Counted from the first letter of the stretch, positions 42,481 through 51,712 are shown. The stretch is 64,000 nt of DNA from Schwartzia sp. (in: firmicutes) (GCA_017480545.1 JAFVAI010000102.1:22524-86523); one strand, 5' to 3'. Notes: generated from the sequence alone by a model not told the origin. Numbers and translations are program-made.

Positions 42481-43866
42481 TCACCGATGCCGCGTCACTT
42501 CAAACCGCCAAAGCCGTACCGGCCCCTCGGGGTCGATGCCGCCCTTGCGGCAGGCAATCAAAAGCTGCTCGGCCACTGTGTCGACCCCCGCGAGGTCCGG
42601 GAGCAAAAGGCCGCGCCGCCCGCCGCTCTCGACAATGACGCCATACTTTTTCGGGTCGAGCATTTCGTCCGACGCGATTGGCTCCGGCTCGGTCAGCACA
42701 TCGACGCTGTAAACGAGAGAATCCAACTCCTCCTCCGTCACGGGGGAAAAGCGCGGATCCTCCGAGCAAGCGGAGACCGCGTTCCGCACGATTTCCGCGC
42801 CGAGGCTTTCCGTGACGGGGAGAATCGTTCCGATGCAGCCGCGCAGCATCCCGTCCTTTTTCAGCGAGACGAACGCGCCCGCCCGCGCCGCCGAAAGCTC
42901 CGGCGGCAGATTCTTCGGCACGTCGGCGCGCTTTCCCGTCTTCACGAAGGTTTCGAGGCTCATCCGCGCGAGCCGCACATACTCATCCTCCGCCGCCTTG
43001 CGCGCCGCGAGCCATTCCTTTTGCGCTTTTTCAAACAGATCCCCAAAGGCGCGGCTCCCGTCGCGCTCGCCGGCCACAAAGGAGGCCACGCCGTAGCCGA
43101 CGCCGAACGGCCCCTCATAGGAAAGCTGCGCACTCTCGACGCGGCGGCGGTCCAACGCGCCCGCCATCATCCAGAAGGAACGCAGTCCGCACTCCGCCGC
43201 GCCCTCGGACAGCTCCGGGTCGATGGAAAGAAGCCGCAAAAAATCCCCCGCCGCCAACGCCGCCATGCACTCCTTGTCGAAGACCGGGCCTTCGGCGGCG
43301 AAACCGTAAGGGCCGTCCGCTTTCAGCTTGTGCGAGAGGTCGCCGGAAGCCACATAGACCACGCGCCGCCCCAGAAGCTCCGCCGCCCGCGCCACGCATT
43401 CGCCGAAACGGTAATGGGCGCGCGGCGATTGCCCCGACAGTCCGGCGCGCACGATTTTTGCGTTGGGCATGACCTCCTGCACAAAGCGCAGCGGCACCAT
43501 CGTGCCGTGGTCGAGCTTCGGCATCCGCTCCGCGCCCGTGCCGCCGTCCACGCCCGCCTCCGCGAGACAGCGCGACAGCGTTTTCACAAGCTCCGTGTCA
43601 TAATCCGCCGAAAGCTTCAGCCCCGGCACACGGAAATCGCCGAAATCCCCCTCCGCGCGTTCGCGCGGCGAGATATGGAAATAATCGGCGTACATCGTCG
43701 CGTGGGGGCTGGAAATCACCACCGTATCGGGCTTCAATCCCGCCATCCTGCGCATCGCCTCGCGGTACGCGTCGATGGTCGCTTGTATCTTCTTTTCCTC
43801 GCCGCGCCCGACCTCCGGCATAATCAGCGGCGGATGGGGCACGACGACAGCTCCGGCAACTCCCAT
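42481..43866 (-). CDS. AmmeMemoRadiSam system protein, Memo-like plus AMMECR1 fusion (AmrB-AmrA)
   Basis: A 461-residue fusion. Residues 1-265 are a class III extradiol-dioxygenase/Memo-like domain (PHPPLIMPEVGRGEEKK, SSPHATMYADYF, DHGTMVPLRF, VYVASGDLSHK). Residues 280-461 are an AMMECR1 domain with the signature LRGCIGTILP and a C-terminal beta region. Fusion of the two is found in other Firmicutes. With AmrS it forms the AmmeMemoRadiSam set of unknown function. ATG 43866 follows GAGGGAGG; it overlaps the next gene's region (GTGA). Confidence 0.9.
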   Translation of the reverse strand: MGVAGAVVVPHPPLIMPEVGRGEEKKIQATIDAYREAMRRMAGLKPDTVVISSPHATMYADYFHISPRERAEGDFGDFRVPGLKLSADYDTELVKTLSRCLAEAGVDGGTGAERMPKLDHGTMVPLRFVQEVMPNAKIVRAGLSGQSPRAHYRFGECVARAAELLGRRVVYVASGDLSHKLKADGPYGFAAEGPVFDKECMAALAAGDFLRLLSIDPELSEGAAECGLRSFWMMAGALDRRRVESAQLSYEGPFGVGYGVASFVAGERDGSRAFGDLFEKAQKEWLAARKAAEDEYVRLARMSLETFVKTGKRADVPKNLPPELSAARAGAFVSLKKDGMLRGCIGTILPVTESLGAEIVRNAVSACSEDPRFSPVTEEELDSLVYSVDVLTEPEPIASDEMLDPKKYGVIVESGGRRGLLLPDLAGVDTVAEQLLIACRKGGIDPEGPVRLWRFEVTRHR

Positions 43867-43884
43867 GACAAAAACCTCCCTCTG

Positions 43885-44856
43885 CTAAAACCTTCGGTGC
43901 TGTTCCCAATTCCAAGCGTCCCGCAAAATCGTCGCGAGATCGCTTCGCTTCGGCGCCCAGCCCAAAACCTCCCGCGCCTTTCCGTTCGCCGCAATCAGCG
44001 TCGCCGGGTCGCCGGGGCGGCGTTCCGCAATCTCAAAGGGGATTTTTCCCCCGGTCACGCGCTCCGCCTCGCGAATCAGCTCCAGCACGGTGAAGCCCTC
44101 GCTGCTGCCGAGGTTGAACTGCTCGCTTTCCCCGGTTTTCATGATATGAAGAAGCCCCAAATAATGCGCCTCCGCCAAGTCCTCCACATGGACGTAATCG
44201 CGGACGCAGCTTCCGTCCCGTGTCTCGTAATCCGCACCGAAAACTTTCATTGCGCGTCCGTTCTTCGCCGCCCGCAGCACACGCGGAATCAAATGGCTCT
44301 CCGGCTCGTGCGCTTCGCCGATGGCCCCGTCCGGCGCGTCCCCCGCCGCGTTGAAATAACGGAACGCGCAGGAAGCCAGCCCATAGGCGCGCCCGTAATC
44401 GGCAAGCATCGCCTCGCCGACGCGCTTTGTCATGCCATAGGGATTGATCGGCTCCCTCGGGTGCTTTTCATCTATCGGCACATAGCGCGGCTCGCCAAAA
44501 ACCGCAGCCGTGGACGAGAACACGAAACAGCGGATGCCATGGGCCACCACGGCATCCAAAAGCGTTTTCAGCTTCACCACGTTGTTTTCGTAATACTTCG
44601 CCGGATTTTCCACCGACTCCCCGACCTCGATGAACGCGGCGAAATCCATCACCGCGTCGAACCGCTCCGCCGCCATCAGCTCGTCCAACAGCCCACGGTC
44701 GCCCATATCCCCGACGACCAGCCGCCCGTCCGTCACCGCTTCGCGATGCCCGTTGGAAAGATCGTCCAACACAACGGTCTCCACACCCTTCCGCGCCAAC
44801 AAACGATTCGCATGGCTGCCAATATACCCGGCTCCGCCGGTAACCAAAACTTTCAT
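43885..44856 (-). CDS. galE: UDP-glucose 4-epimerase
   Basis: A 323-residue extended SDR protein: MKVLVTGGAGYIGSH (NAD site), SSTAAVFGEP with catalytic Ser, YGMTK with catalytic Tyr and Lys, and RYFNAAGD. It interconverts UDP-glucose and UDP-galactose. ATG 44856 follows AAAGGAA. It follows the fucosyltransferase gene (overlap of frames near 44871 does not affect the chosen start) and probably supplies UDP-galactose for the same glycan. Confidence 0.94.
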   Translation of the reverse strand: MKVLVTGGAGYIGSHANRLLARKGVETVVLDDLSNGHREAVTDGRLVVGDMGDRGLLDELMAAERFDAVMDFAAFIEVGESVENPAKYYENNVVKLKTLLDAVVAHGIRCFVFSSTAAVFGEPRYVPIDEKHPREPINPYGMTKRVGEAMLADYGRAYGLASCAFRYFNAAGDAPDGAIGEAHEPESHLIPRVLRAAKNGRAMKVFGADYETRDGSCVRDYVHVEDLAEAHYLGLLHIMKTGESEQFNLGSSEGFTVLELIREAERVTGGKIPFEIAERRPGDPATLIAANGKAREVLGWAPKRSDLATILRDAWNWEQHRRF

Positions 44857-44870
44857 ACGCGATTTTCCTT

Positions 44871-45740
44871 TCACCAAGCAATCATGTTCAGCTTTTCAGG
44901 CCGCCGACAAAACATATTTGCCGCCACGCTGAACGAACTGCGAGGAATCAAGCGATGCATACAAAGCGACATGAGTTGCATATCAACATACGACTGCTCT
45001 CCTTGGTTGCCTTCCACCACGACGAGACGATTTCGGACACCGGCAAGCCCCAGTTCTTCCATATTTTCCATGCACCATGCAATATCATCCGAAAACAAGT
45101 AATAATGCTCTGGTTGCCAACTCGCTTCGGCTTTGGTCATTGCCGCTCGATACCATTGGGGAGATGTCGCCCAACCTAGCTTCACCATATCGCCGCGCCG
45201 GACGTGAACCGCCGTTGAATGACGTTCTTCACGCATAGCCGAGGCAAGCCTGCAATTCTTTTCGTCTTTTAGGTCGGGAAAAACCAGTTCCGTCAAAATT
45301 ACCTTCGGAAACTCCATCCAAAATACGTCACCGAGCCAATAACCATGATAATAGCAATCGTCCATCAGTATTTCGCGCACCGCAGCGGGCGAATTTTCCA
45401 CATACGTTGTCTTCCCGTTGAAGGAAAAGTTCGATACTTTGACCTGGCAAACGGCCTTGAGCGGATTTCCCGCATCGAGGAGTTGTTGCGCGATTCCCGT
45501 TCCTTCTTTCTTCCGATGAATCATCCCACGCCAGACATTCCGAGGAATGATTTGGCTCAAGCGTTTCTTTCGTACGCCGAAAATCCGCTCCAATTCATAG
45601 CCGTTGTGCGGCACACCTTCGCCGAAAAACGGGGCGTCGTCGATCACGCAGCTTTCGCCTGTTTCTATTTCCAGCCACCGGAAAAAAATATATTGAAAAA
45701 TCTGGTTTCCCAGTCCGCCGTTCATATAAACAATCCGCAT
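44871..45740 (-). CDS. Alpha-1,2-fucosyltransferase-like protein, GT11
   Basis: A 289-residue GT11 protein: GGLGNQIFQYIFFRWLE at the N-terminus, HVRRGDMVKLGW (GDP-fucose site), YLFSDDIAWCMEN and a final conserved-position LIPRSSFSVAANMF. Such enzymes transfer L-fucose from GDP-fucose onto surface glycans. The two genes upstream make GDP-fucose. In the last motif the usual Trp-Trp-containing sequence is replaced (FSVAANMF), so donor specificity or activity should be treated with caution. Confidence 0.85.
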   Translation of the reverse strand: MRIVYMNGGLGNQIFQYIFFRWLEIETGESCVIDDAPFFGEGVPHNGYELERIFGVRKKRLSQIIPRNVWRGMIHRKKEGTGIAQQLLDAGNPLKAVCQVKVSNFSFNGKTTYVENSPAAVREILMDDCYYHGYWLGDVFWMEFPKVILTELVFPDLKDEKNCRLASAMREERHSTAVHVRRGDMVKLGWATSPQWYRAAMTKAEASWQPEHYYLFSDDIAWCMENMEELGLAGVRNRLVVVEGNQGEQSYVDMQLMSLCMHRLIPRSSFSVAANMFCRRPEKLNMIAW

Positions 45741-45743
45741 CGG

Positions 45744-46697
45744 CTACACCTCCCTGCCGTTTCCCGTTCTCCTGCCGTCCCGCAGAAAATCCTCGTATGC
45801 CTTTCGGATGCCGTCGGCGAGCTCCGTCTTGTACCGCCAGCCCAATGACGCCGCTTTGGAAACATCAAGCAGTTTTCGCGGCGTCCCGTTCGGCTTCGAC
45901 GTGTCCCATGCGATTCTCCCCTTGTAGCCGACAATCCGTGCGACAAGATCCGCCAACGCCTTGATGCTGATCTCTTTTCCCGTTCCGGCGTTCACCGTCT
46001 CGTTTCCGTGGTATGTATTCATCAGGAAAACGCAAAGTTCCGCCAAATCGTCTACATACAAGAACTCCCGGAGCGGGCTGCCGTCGCCCCAACAGACGAC
46101 CTCCGCCGCGCCCGCTTCCTTTGCCTCGTGGAACCGGCGAATCAGCGCGGGCAGCACATGACTGTGCTCCGGATGATAATTGTCGTTCGGCCCATAAAGA
46201 TTGGTCGGCATGACCGAGAGATAATCCGCCCCGTACTGCCGGTTCAGGTACTCGCAATATTTGAGGCCCGAAATTTTCGCCAATGCGTAAGCTTCATTCG
46301 TCTTTTCCAATTCGCCTGTGAGCAGGCATCTTTCCGGCATCGGCTGGGGCGCGAGCCGAGGGTAAATGCAGGACGAACCCAAAAATTCTAGCCGCTTGCA
46401 GCCGTTTTCCCACGCCGCGTGGATTACGTTCATTTCCAGCATCATGTTCGCGTACATGAAATCGGCCAACGCGCCCGCGTTCGCCATGATGCCGCCGACC
46501 TTCGCCGCCGCCAGAAACACATATTCCGGTTTCTCCGCCGCAAAAAATGCCTCGACTTCCGCTTGCCGCGTCAAATCAAGTTCCCCGTGCGTCCGCAGCA
46601 CAAGATTTTCATAGCCTTGCCCCCGAAGCTCCCGCACGATGGCGGAGCCCACCATGCCCCGATGGCCGGCCACATAAATTTTCGCCGTCTTTTCCAT
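45744..46697 (-). CDS. fcl: GDP-L-fucose synthase
   Basis: A 317-residue SDR epimerase/reductase: [18 protein letters not shown] (NADP site), [16 protein letters not shown], catalytic Tyr in a YALAK motif ([16 protein letters not shown]), [19 protein letters not shown]. It converts GDP-4-keto-6-deoxymannose to GDP-L-fucose. ATG 46697 follows GAGG; it lies eight bases after gmd and three bases before the fucosyltransferase. Confidence 0.95.
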   Translation of the reverse strand: MEKTAKIYVAGHRGMVGSAIVRELRGQGYENLVLRTHGELDLTRQAEVEAFFAAEKPEYVFLAAAKVGGIMANAGALADFMYANMMLEMNVIHAAWENGCKRLEFLGSSCIYPRLAPQPMPERCLLTGELEKTNEAYALAKISGLKYCEYLNRQYGADYLSVMPTNLYGPNDNYHPEHSHVLPALIRRFHEAKEAGAAEVVCWGDGSPLREFLYVDDLAELCVFLMNTYHGNETVNAGTGKEISIKALADLVARIVGYKGRIAWDTSKPNGTPRKLLDVSKAASLGWRYKTELADGIRKAYEDFLRDGRRTGNGREV

Positions 46698-46705
46698 TGC
46701 GCGCC

Positions 46706-47737
46706 TCAATTCCCGTATTTCTCCATATCCGCGCGCACCATCATGCGCACGAGTCCCTTGAAATCCACTTTGCGTTTCCAACCGAGCACCTGCTCCGCCT
46801 TTGACGAATCGCCCAAAAGCAAATCGACCTCCGCCGGACGGAAATACCGCGGATTGATCTCGACCAGCACCTTGCCCGTCTTCACGTCGAAGCCCTGCTC
46901 ATCGACACCCTTGCCACGCCACGCAAGCTCGACGCCACCCTCGGCAAAGGCTGTCTCGACAAATTCCCGCACCGAGTGCGTCTCGTTCGTCGCCAGCACG
47001 AAATCATCCGGCTTGTCCTGTTGGAGAATGCGCCACATGCCTTCGACATAATCGCCCGCGAAGCCCCAGTCGCGCTTCGCGTCGAGATTGCCCAAAAACA
47101 GTTTTTCCTGTTTTCCGGCGAGGATTTTCGCCAACGCGATGGTGATTTTCCGCGTCACGAACGTCTCGCCCCGGCGCGGCGACTCATGATTGAACAATAT
47201 ACCGTTCGCCGCAAACATACCGTAGGATTCACGATAGTTGACCGCAATCCAGTAGCCGTACAATTTTGCCGCGCCATAAGGGCTTTTCGGATAAAACGGC
47301 GTCTTTTCGTTTTGCGGCGCCGTCTCCGGCAGTCCGCCGAAAAGCTCCGAGGTTGAAGCCTGATAAAACTTCGTTTTCACGCCGCTCTGATAGATTGCGT
47401 CAAGCAGACGGATTGTTCCGACGCCCGTTGTTTCCGCCGTATATTCCGGTACCTCGAAGGATACCGCCACATGGGACTGTGCGCCGAGATTGTAGACCTC
47501 GTCCGGTTTCACCTTTTGGATCAGCCCCGTCAGATTGCAGGAATCCGTCAAGTCGCCGTAATGGAGAAAAAACCGCTCCTTCAGCGACGCGTCGTCATAC
47601 AAATGGTCAATCCTCTCCGTGCAGATGGTGCTGTGCCGCCGGACGACGCCGTGCACTTCGTACCCCTTGGACAAGAGCAATTCCGCCAAATACGAGCCGT
47701 CCTGCCCGGTAATGCCCGTAATCAATGCCTTTTTCAT
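46706..47737 (-). CDS. gmd: GDP-mannose 4,6-dehydratase
   Basis: A 343-residue [22 protein letters not shown] with NADP site, [21 protein letters not shown] (Tyr-x-x-x-Lys), [36 protein letters not shown] and [11 protein letters not shown]. It is the first step from GDP-mannose to GDP-fucose. ATG 47737 follows AAAGGGGA. It is the first gene of a long leftward transcript that continues through the AmmeMemoRadiSam genes. Confidence 0.95.
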   Translation of the reverse strand: MKKALITGITGQDGSYLAELLLSKGYEVHGVVRRHSTICTERIDHLYDDASLKERFFLHYGDLTDSCNLTGLIQKVKPDEVYNLGAQSHVAVSFEVPEYTAETTGVGTIRLLDAIYQSGVKTKFYQASTSELFGGLPETAPQNEKTPFYPKSPYGAAKLYGYWIAVNYRESYGMFAANGILFNHESPRRGETFVTRKITIALAKILAGKQEKLFLGNLDAKRDWGFAGDYVEGMWRILQQDKPDDFVLATNETHSVREFVETAFAEGGVELAWRGKGVDEQGFDVKTGKVLVEINPRYFRPAEVDLLLGDSSKAEQVLGWKRKVDFKGLVRMMVRADMEKYGN

Positions 47738-47782
47738 TTCGCAGTCCCCTTTGCGCCAAAGTCGCAATCTTATTTTCATTTT

Positions 47783-47788
47783 ATTATA
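47783..47788 (-). promoter_or_regulatory. Extended -10 promoter of the gmd-fcl operon
   Basis: Minus strand TGC-TATAAT about 45 bases upstream of the gmd ATG; a recognisable -35 box is lacking, so the extended -10 may compensate. Confidence 0.55.
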
Positions 47789-47805
47789 GCACAATTCCAT
47801 CCGCA

Positions 47806-47849
47806 GAAAAACGAAAACCGCCCGACACGCGAGCGGTTTTCGTTTTTTC
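47806..47849 (-). terminator. Terminator of the ushA gene
   Basis: Minus strand ACGAAAACCGCTCG / CGGGCGGTTTTCGT (mostly paired) followed by TTTTTC, directly downstream of the ushA stop codon. Confidence 0.85.
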
Positions 47850-47857
47850 TGTTGTTG

Positions 47858-49480
47858 TCATTCGATGATCGTGATGCGGCCCTGGCCTTTCCAGTCCGCG
47901 TACTCGTCGCCGATTTTCGCGTTCTTGTGGTTCTGCACGTATTCCATGATCATGTCCACGTCTGTCATCGAGCCGTCGTCGATGAGCTTCGCGCCTTTGA
48001 ACATCACCATGCCGTTGCCGCCGTCCTTCAGGATGTAGGTCGTGCCGCCGACGGTATAAATTTTGTTCAGGTCGATGGGCTTTCCGCCGATCATGACGTT
48101 CTTCACGCGGTACTCGCCCTTGACGCCGACGAAACGCCCCTGCGCGTCCATTTCCACCGTGGAGGGAACCGTGGCGTCAATGGTGTAGGTCATACCCGAG
48201 ACTTGCAGGAAGCCGCCGTTTTCTTGGGGGTAACTCATCGCGCCGACTTCGAGGGCGTCCAAGAGTTTCTGGCCCGTGACCTCCACCGCCGAGCTCATGT
48301 TGCCGAAGGGAAATGCCGTCAAAAGGTCTTGATAGGTGAAGATGCCTTTCTGGATAGTGTTGCGGAGCGAGCCGCCGTTCACGATGGCGACGTCCGTATT
48401 CAGCACGGCGCGGTACGCGTCCGCCACAAAGTCGCCCATATTCGTCTCGCCGTTCCGGATGCGGCGGTCGCCCGTCGCCGGGTCGCCGTCCCGAAGCTCG
48501 ACAAGCGCTTCGCCCACCGGCTGCCGCAGGATCGGCTCGAATTTCTTGTTTTCCTTCGCGATGACCTTCAAAATTTTCGGATCCGGCGCGGGCAAAGTCT
48601 CTTTCGTTTCCAACGTCGAGGCCATCGTGCCGTCGTCGTGCAGGACGAGCTTGCCGACCGTCTGCAACTTCGTGCCGGTCTGCGTAATCAGGACATCCTT
48701 GCCGTCCATGTTCTTCGCGGTGCGGACGGCGTACTGCTCATGGGAATGGCCGTCGATGATGGCCGTGACGCCTTTCGTGTTTTCCGCGATTGTCGTGCTC
48801 GACCAACGCGGCACCGCGCCGTCCATGCCGAGATGCCCGACGACGAACACAAACTCCGCGCCGTCCTTCTTCGCCGCGTCCACGGCCTTTTGGATGGCCG
48901 CGTAAAGCCTCGCGCCCGTGTCGTCCTCGGAGAAGCCATAAATGAATTTTCCTTTGTTGTCCTGGAAATATTTCGGCGTGGAGCTCGTCAGCGTCTCCGG
49001 CGTCGTCACACCGACGAAGCCCAGCTTGTGGCCGCCCGCCTCAATGATTTTGTACGGCGCCAGCGGCAGCTTGCCCGTGCGGAGGTCAGTGAAATTGCAG
49101 GAGGCATATTTCGTCTTCTGCAACTCATTCAGCCGAAAAAACTGCGGCATGCCGTAGTCAAACTCATGGTTGCCCGGAATCAGGAAATCGTAGCCGATGG
49201 CGTTCATGATCGTCACGATGGACTCGCCGTTTGAGAGCTTGCCGATCGGCTCGCCTTGCACCGCGTCCCCCGCGTCCACCAAGAGAACCGCGAAGCCCTG
49301 CTTCTTGAGGTCCTTCTTGTACTGGGAAAGTCGCGCGATGCCTGCGTGTTTTTCGACGCCGCAATGGATGTCATTCGTGTGCAGGATGACCACGTCCGCC
49401 GCCCACGCGCTCGCCGAAAACGCCAGCGTGAACACAGCCGCCAGCGCAAGGCTGAAAAACCGCCCAAACCGATGCTTCAT
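47858..49480 (-). CDS. ushA: Periplasmic UDP-sugar hydrolase / 5'-nucleotidase, UshA family
   Basis: A 540-residue secreted protein. A signal peptide (residues 1-27, hydrophobic, ending ASAWA) precedes the metallophosphatase domain with HTNDIHC, DAGDAVQG, GNHEFDYG and the GHS motif (DGHSHEQ); the C-terminal 5'-nucleotidase domain (from about 330) binds the substrate. It hydrolyses nucleotides and UDP-sugars outside the cytoplasm; in a diderm cell that means the periplasm. A good promoter at 49519-49547 lies just upstream, next to the DnaA-box cluster. Confidence 0.93.
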   Translation of the reverse strand: MKHRFGRFFSLALAAVFTLAFSASAWAADVVILHTNDIHCGVEKHAGIARLSQYKKDLKKQGFAVLLVDAGDAVQGEPIGKLSNGESIVTIMNAIGYDFLIPGNHEFDYGMPQFFRLNELQKTKYASCNFTDLRTGKLPLAPYKIIEAGGHKLGFVGVTTPETLTSSTPKYFQDNKGKFIYGFSEDDTGARLYAAIQKAVDAAKKDGAEFVFVVGHLGMDGAVPRWSSTTIAENTKGVTAIIDGHSHEQYAVRTAKNMDGKDVLITQTGTKLQTVGKLVLHDDGTMASTLETKETLPAPDPKILKVIAKENKKFEPILRQPVGEALVELRDGDPATGDRRIRNGETNMGDFVADAYRAVLNTDVAIVNGGSLRNTIQKGIFTYQDLLTAFPFGNMSSAVEVTGQKLLDALEVGAMSYPQENGGFLQVSGMTYTIDATVPSTVEMDAQGRFVGVKGEYRVKNVMIGGKPIDLNKIYTVGGTTYILKDGGNGMVMFKGAKLIDDGSMTDVDMIMEYVQNHKNAKIGDEYADWKGQGRITIIE

Positions 49481-49518
49481 AAAATCCCTTCCTTTTCAGA
49501 AATCTTGGAACCAATGTT

Positions 49519-49547
49519 ATGATAGAAGATTCCATTGAAAATTGCAA
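49519..49547 (-). promoter_or_regulatory. Promoter of ushA
   Basis: Minus strand: TTGCAA (49542-49547), 17-base spacer, TATCAT (49519-49524), about 40 bases before the ushA ATG. The nearest DnaA box begins 20 bases upstream of the -35 box. Confidence 0.72.
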
Positions 49548-49566
49548 GGGGAAATGTGGGCCGTTC

Positions 49567-49670
49567 TGTGGATAAAGCGAGAAAATATGTGGATAACCGC
49601 TGCGGAAAACACAGGGGCATCAGGCCGTTATCCACATAGAAAGATGTTTTGTAGATAAAAGTGTGGATAA
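49567..49670. promoter_or_regulatory. Cluster of DnaA boxes
   Basis: Four perfect TTATCCACA boxes in 104 bases: 49567-49575, 49588-49596 and 49662-49670 (on the minus strand, reading TGTGGATAA on the plus strand) and 49628-49636 (plus strand). A fifth, 49650-49658 (TTATCTACA on the minus strand), differs at one base. The set fills the gap between the mlaD stop and the ushA promoter. DnaA-box clusters occur at replication origins and at titration or regulatory sites. dnaA and dnaN are not in the window. Confidence 0.85.
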
Positions 49671-49695
49671 ATCCCCAAAGGTCAATACTTATCTA

Positions 49696-50970
49696 TCAGA
49701 ACTCCTGACGGACGCCGACGTACGTTGCTCTGCGGTCGCCGTCGTTCACGTCGTCCACCTGTCCGAAAAGGTAGGTGCTTTTGGCTACGCGAACGCTGGC
49801 CCTGGGGCGGAGGCGGACATTGTTCAGGTCGTAGGCATCGAGGGAGAAGCGCCAGCGGTCGCCCGCGTCGGCGTCGAGGCCGATGCCCACTTGGCTGTCG
49901 ATGATGCCCGCTCTCGCGGTCAGGGCGCCCATTTTTTGCCCCGCCTGGAGATTGAAGCGGTTGCCCTCGCCGATCTCGTTGACGCCGATCTTGAACATAC
50001 TCTTTTCCGACAGGTTCGCCGTCACATCGAAATTCGCGCGCCAGTTGCTTTCCTGTCCGCTGTACATGAGCTCCACGCCGGGCTTGATCGCGCCGCCGCC
50101 GAGACCGCTCATCATTTTGTCCGCTTTTTCCGTGACCTTCCGGGTGTTGTGCAGGACGGCCTTCAGATCCTCCGCGGTCTGCGGGTCGGTCACGATGCCT
50201 TCAAGGCTCTTGGCCATATTGTCGATGCGCGCGCTGGCCGTCGCGATGTTCGCCACCGTCATGCGGAGATTCGCCGCGGCCTCGCCATCGCCAGCGAAAT
50301 CCTTGACGATTCCCTCGACCTCCTGCGCCGTGCCCGCGAGGCTCACCGACAGCATGGACAAATGCTGCACCATGCGGTTGATTTCGCCCTCGTTGTGCGC
50401 GGCCATGCGCGCGAATGTTCCGGTCATGTCGCGGACGTTGCCCGTAATGTCCTTCAGGTTGACCGCTGTGGCCACAAGGGAAGCGTTCATGTCGGGGTTG
50501 TTGATGACGGAGTTGATTCCGTTCAGCATTTCATGGGCCCGATCCACCAGCACCGACATCTTCGCCATCAATGTATCCATGCTCTCTTCCGGTGTGCCGC
50601 CCACGCGGTCCTCGGGGTCCAGATAGATGCCGGTGTCCCTCGCCGGCAGGATATTGATGTATTTCTCGCCGAGAAAGCCGCTGGAGCTGACCGTGATTTT
50701 CGACGCGTGGGGAATACGGATATCCTCGTTGACACGCATGGTGACAAGAACGTGCATTGCCTCGGCGGAAATGTCCGTCACCTTGCCCGCGGGCACACCC
50801 GCGAAACGCACCTCCGCCGCCGGGTTCAGCCCGACGACCTCGGGAAACGTAACATAAAGCGTGTACTGGCTCGGCCCGAACAGCGTGACGCCGGACAGCC
50901 CGACCAAGATTGCCGCCAGGAGCGCCAACCCGCAAAGGGTAAACGCTCCGACCTTGACTTCGTTTGACAT
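49696..50970 (-). CDS. mlaD: MlaD-type MCE protein with C-terminal beta-barrel-like domain
   Basis: A 424-residue protein: membrane helix at residues 9-28, MCE domain at about 37-115 (LNPAAEVRFAGVPAGKVTDI), a long helical/heptad stretch at 125-290, and a 130-residue C-terminal region of alternating hydrophobic strands from about residue 292 (GGGAIKPGVELMYSG) to a final Phe (VRQEF). Unlike the ~180-residue Escherichia coli MlaD, this layout matches the transenvelope MlaD described for the diderm Firmicute Veillonella, where the C-terminus sits in the outer membrane. ATG 50970 follows AGGAGG. MlaA, B and C genes are absent. Confidence 0.9.
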   Translation of the reverse strand: MSNEVKVGAFTLCGLALLAAILVGLSGVTLFGPSQYTLYVTFPEVVGLNPAAEVRFAGVPAGKVTDISAEAMHVLVTMRVNEDIRIPHASKITVSSSGFLGEKYINILPARDTGIYLDPEDRVGGTPEESMDTLMAKMSVLVDRAHEMLNGINSVINNPDMNASLVATAVNLKDITGNVRDMTGTFARMAAHNEGEINRMVQHLSMLSVSLAGTAQEVEGIVKDFAGDGEAAANLRMTVANIATASARIDNMAKSLEGIVTDPQTAEDLKAVLHNTRKVTEKADKMMSGLGGGAIKPGVELMYSGQESNWRANFDVTANLSEKSMFKIGVNEIGEGNRFNLQAGQKMGALTARAGIIDSQVGIGLDADAGDRWRFSLDAYDLNNVRLRPRASVRVAKSTYLFGQVDDVNDGDRRATYVGVRQEF

Positions 50971-50980
50971 ACCCTTCCTC

Positions 50981-51712
50981 CTATTCCATCGCAAAGGCGC
51001 CGAGGAATTCCCGCACCCGCGGGTCCTTCAGCCGACGAAAATCTTCCGTTTTTTCCATCGCGATAATTTCGCCCTGATACAGCATCGCGATTCGGTTCGC
51101 CACGAGACAGGCGCTTTCCATATCGTGCGTCACGACAATCGAGGTGACGCCGAGTTTTTTTTGGGTCGCGACGATCAGGTCGTCGATTTTTCGCGTCATG
51201 ACAGGATCCAGCCCCGAGTCCGGCTCGTCGTAAAAAATGATGGACGGGCCAAAGGCAAGCGCCCTTGCGAGGCTCACGCGCTTCTTCATGCCGCCCGAAA
51301 GCTCGCCGGGCATCATATCCTCCGAGTCCGGCAGCCCCACCAGCGAAAGCTTCTCGCGAACGATGTCCCGGATTTTGTCTTCCGAAAAATCGGTGTGCTC
51401 CCGCAGCCCGAAGGCCACGTTGTCCCCGACGGTCATCGAGTCGAACAGCGCCGAATACTGGAACACCATGCCCATCGAGAGCCGGACCTTGTCCAACTCA
51501 TCCTCGTCCAGCTTCGAGATTTCCGTGCCGTCGATCCAGATCTCGCCCGCCGTCGGGCGGTCAAGGCCAATCATCAGGCGGAGCAGTGTGCTCTTGCCGG
51601 AGCCGGAGCCGCCGATCAAGGCCAGCGTCTCGCCGTCCTCCACCCGGAAGCCGACATCCCGCAGCACTTCTTTTGTCCCGAAGGATTTGTCCACATGTTT
51701 CAGTTCAATCAT
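50981..51712 (-). CDS. mlaF: ABC transporter ATPase of the Mla lipid-transport system
   Basis: A 243-residue ABC ATPase: Walker A GGSGSGKST, Q-loop VFQYSALFDSMTV, signature LSGGMKKRVSLARAL, Walker B IIFYDEPDSGLDP and the switch His in THD. The Asp-Glu-Pro-Asp-Ser-Gly pattern is typical of MlaF/Ttg2A. It energises lipid movement through MlaE and MlaD. It is 10 bases upstream of mlaD and 46 bases after mlaE. Confidence 0.93.
   Translation of the reverse strand: MIELKHVDKSFGTKEVLRDVGFRVEDGETLALIGGSGSGKSTLLRLMIGLDRPTAGEIWIDGTEISKLDEDELDKVRLSMGMVFQYSALFDSMTVGDNVAFGLREHTDFSEDKIRDIVREKLSLVGLPDSEDMMPGELSGGMKKRVSLARALAFGPSIIFYDEPDSGLDPVMTRKIDDLIVATQKKLGVTSIVVTHDMESACLVANRIAMLYQGEIIAMEKTEDFRRLKDPRVREFLGAFAME

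Noticed and set aside
49567..49670. Annotation as the chromosomal origin oriC
   Set aside because: dnaA, dnaN, gyrB, rpmH or parAB are not nearby and no clear AT-rich 13-mer unwinding region was seen, so only a DnaA-box cluster is reported.
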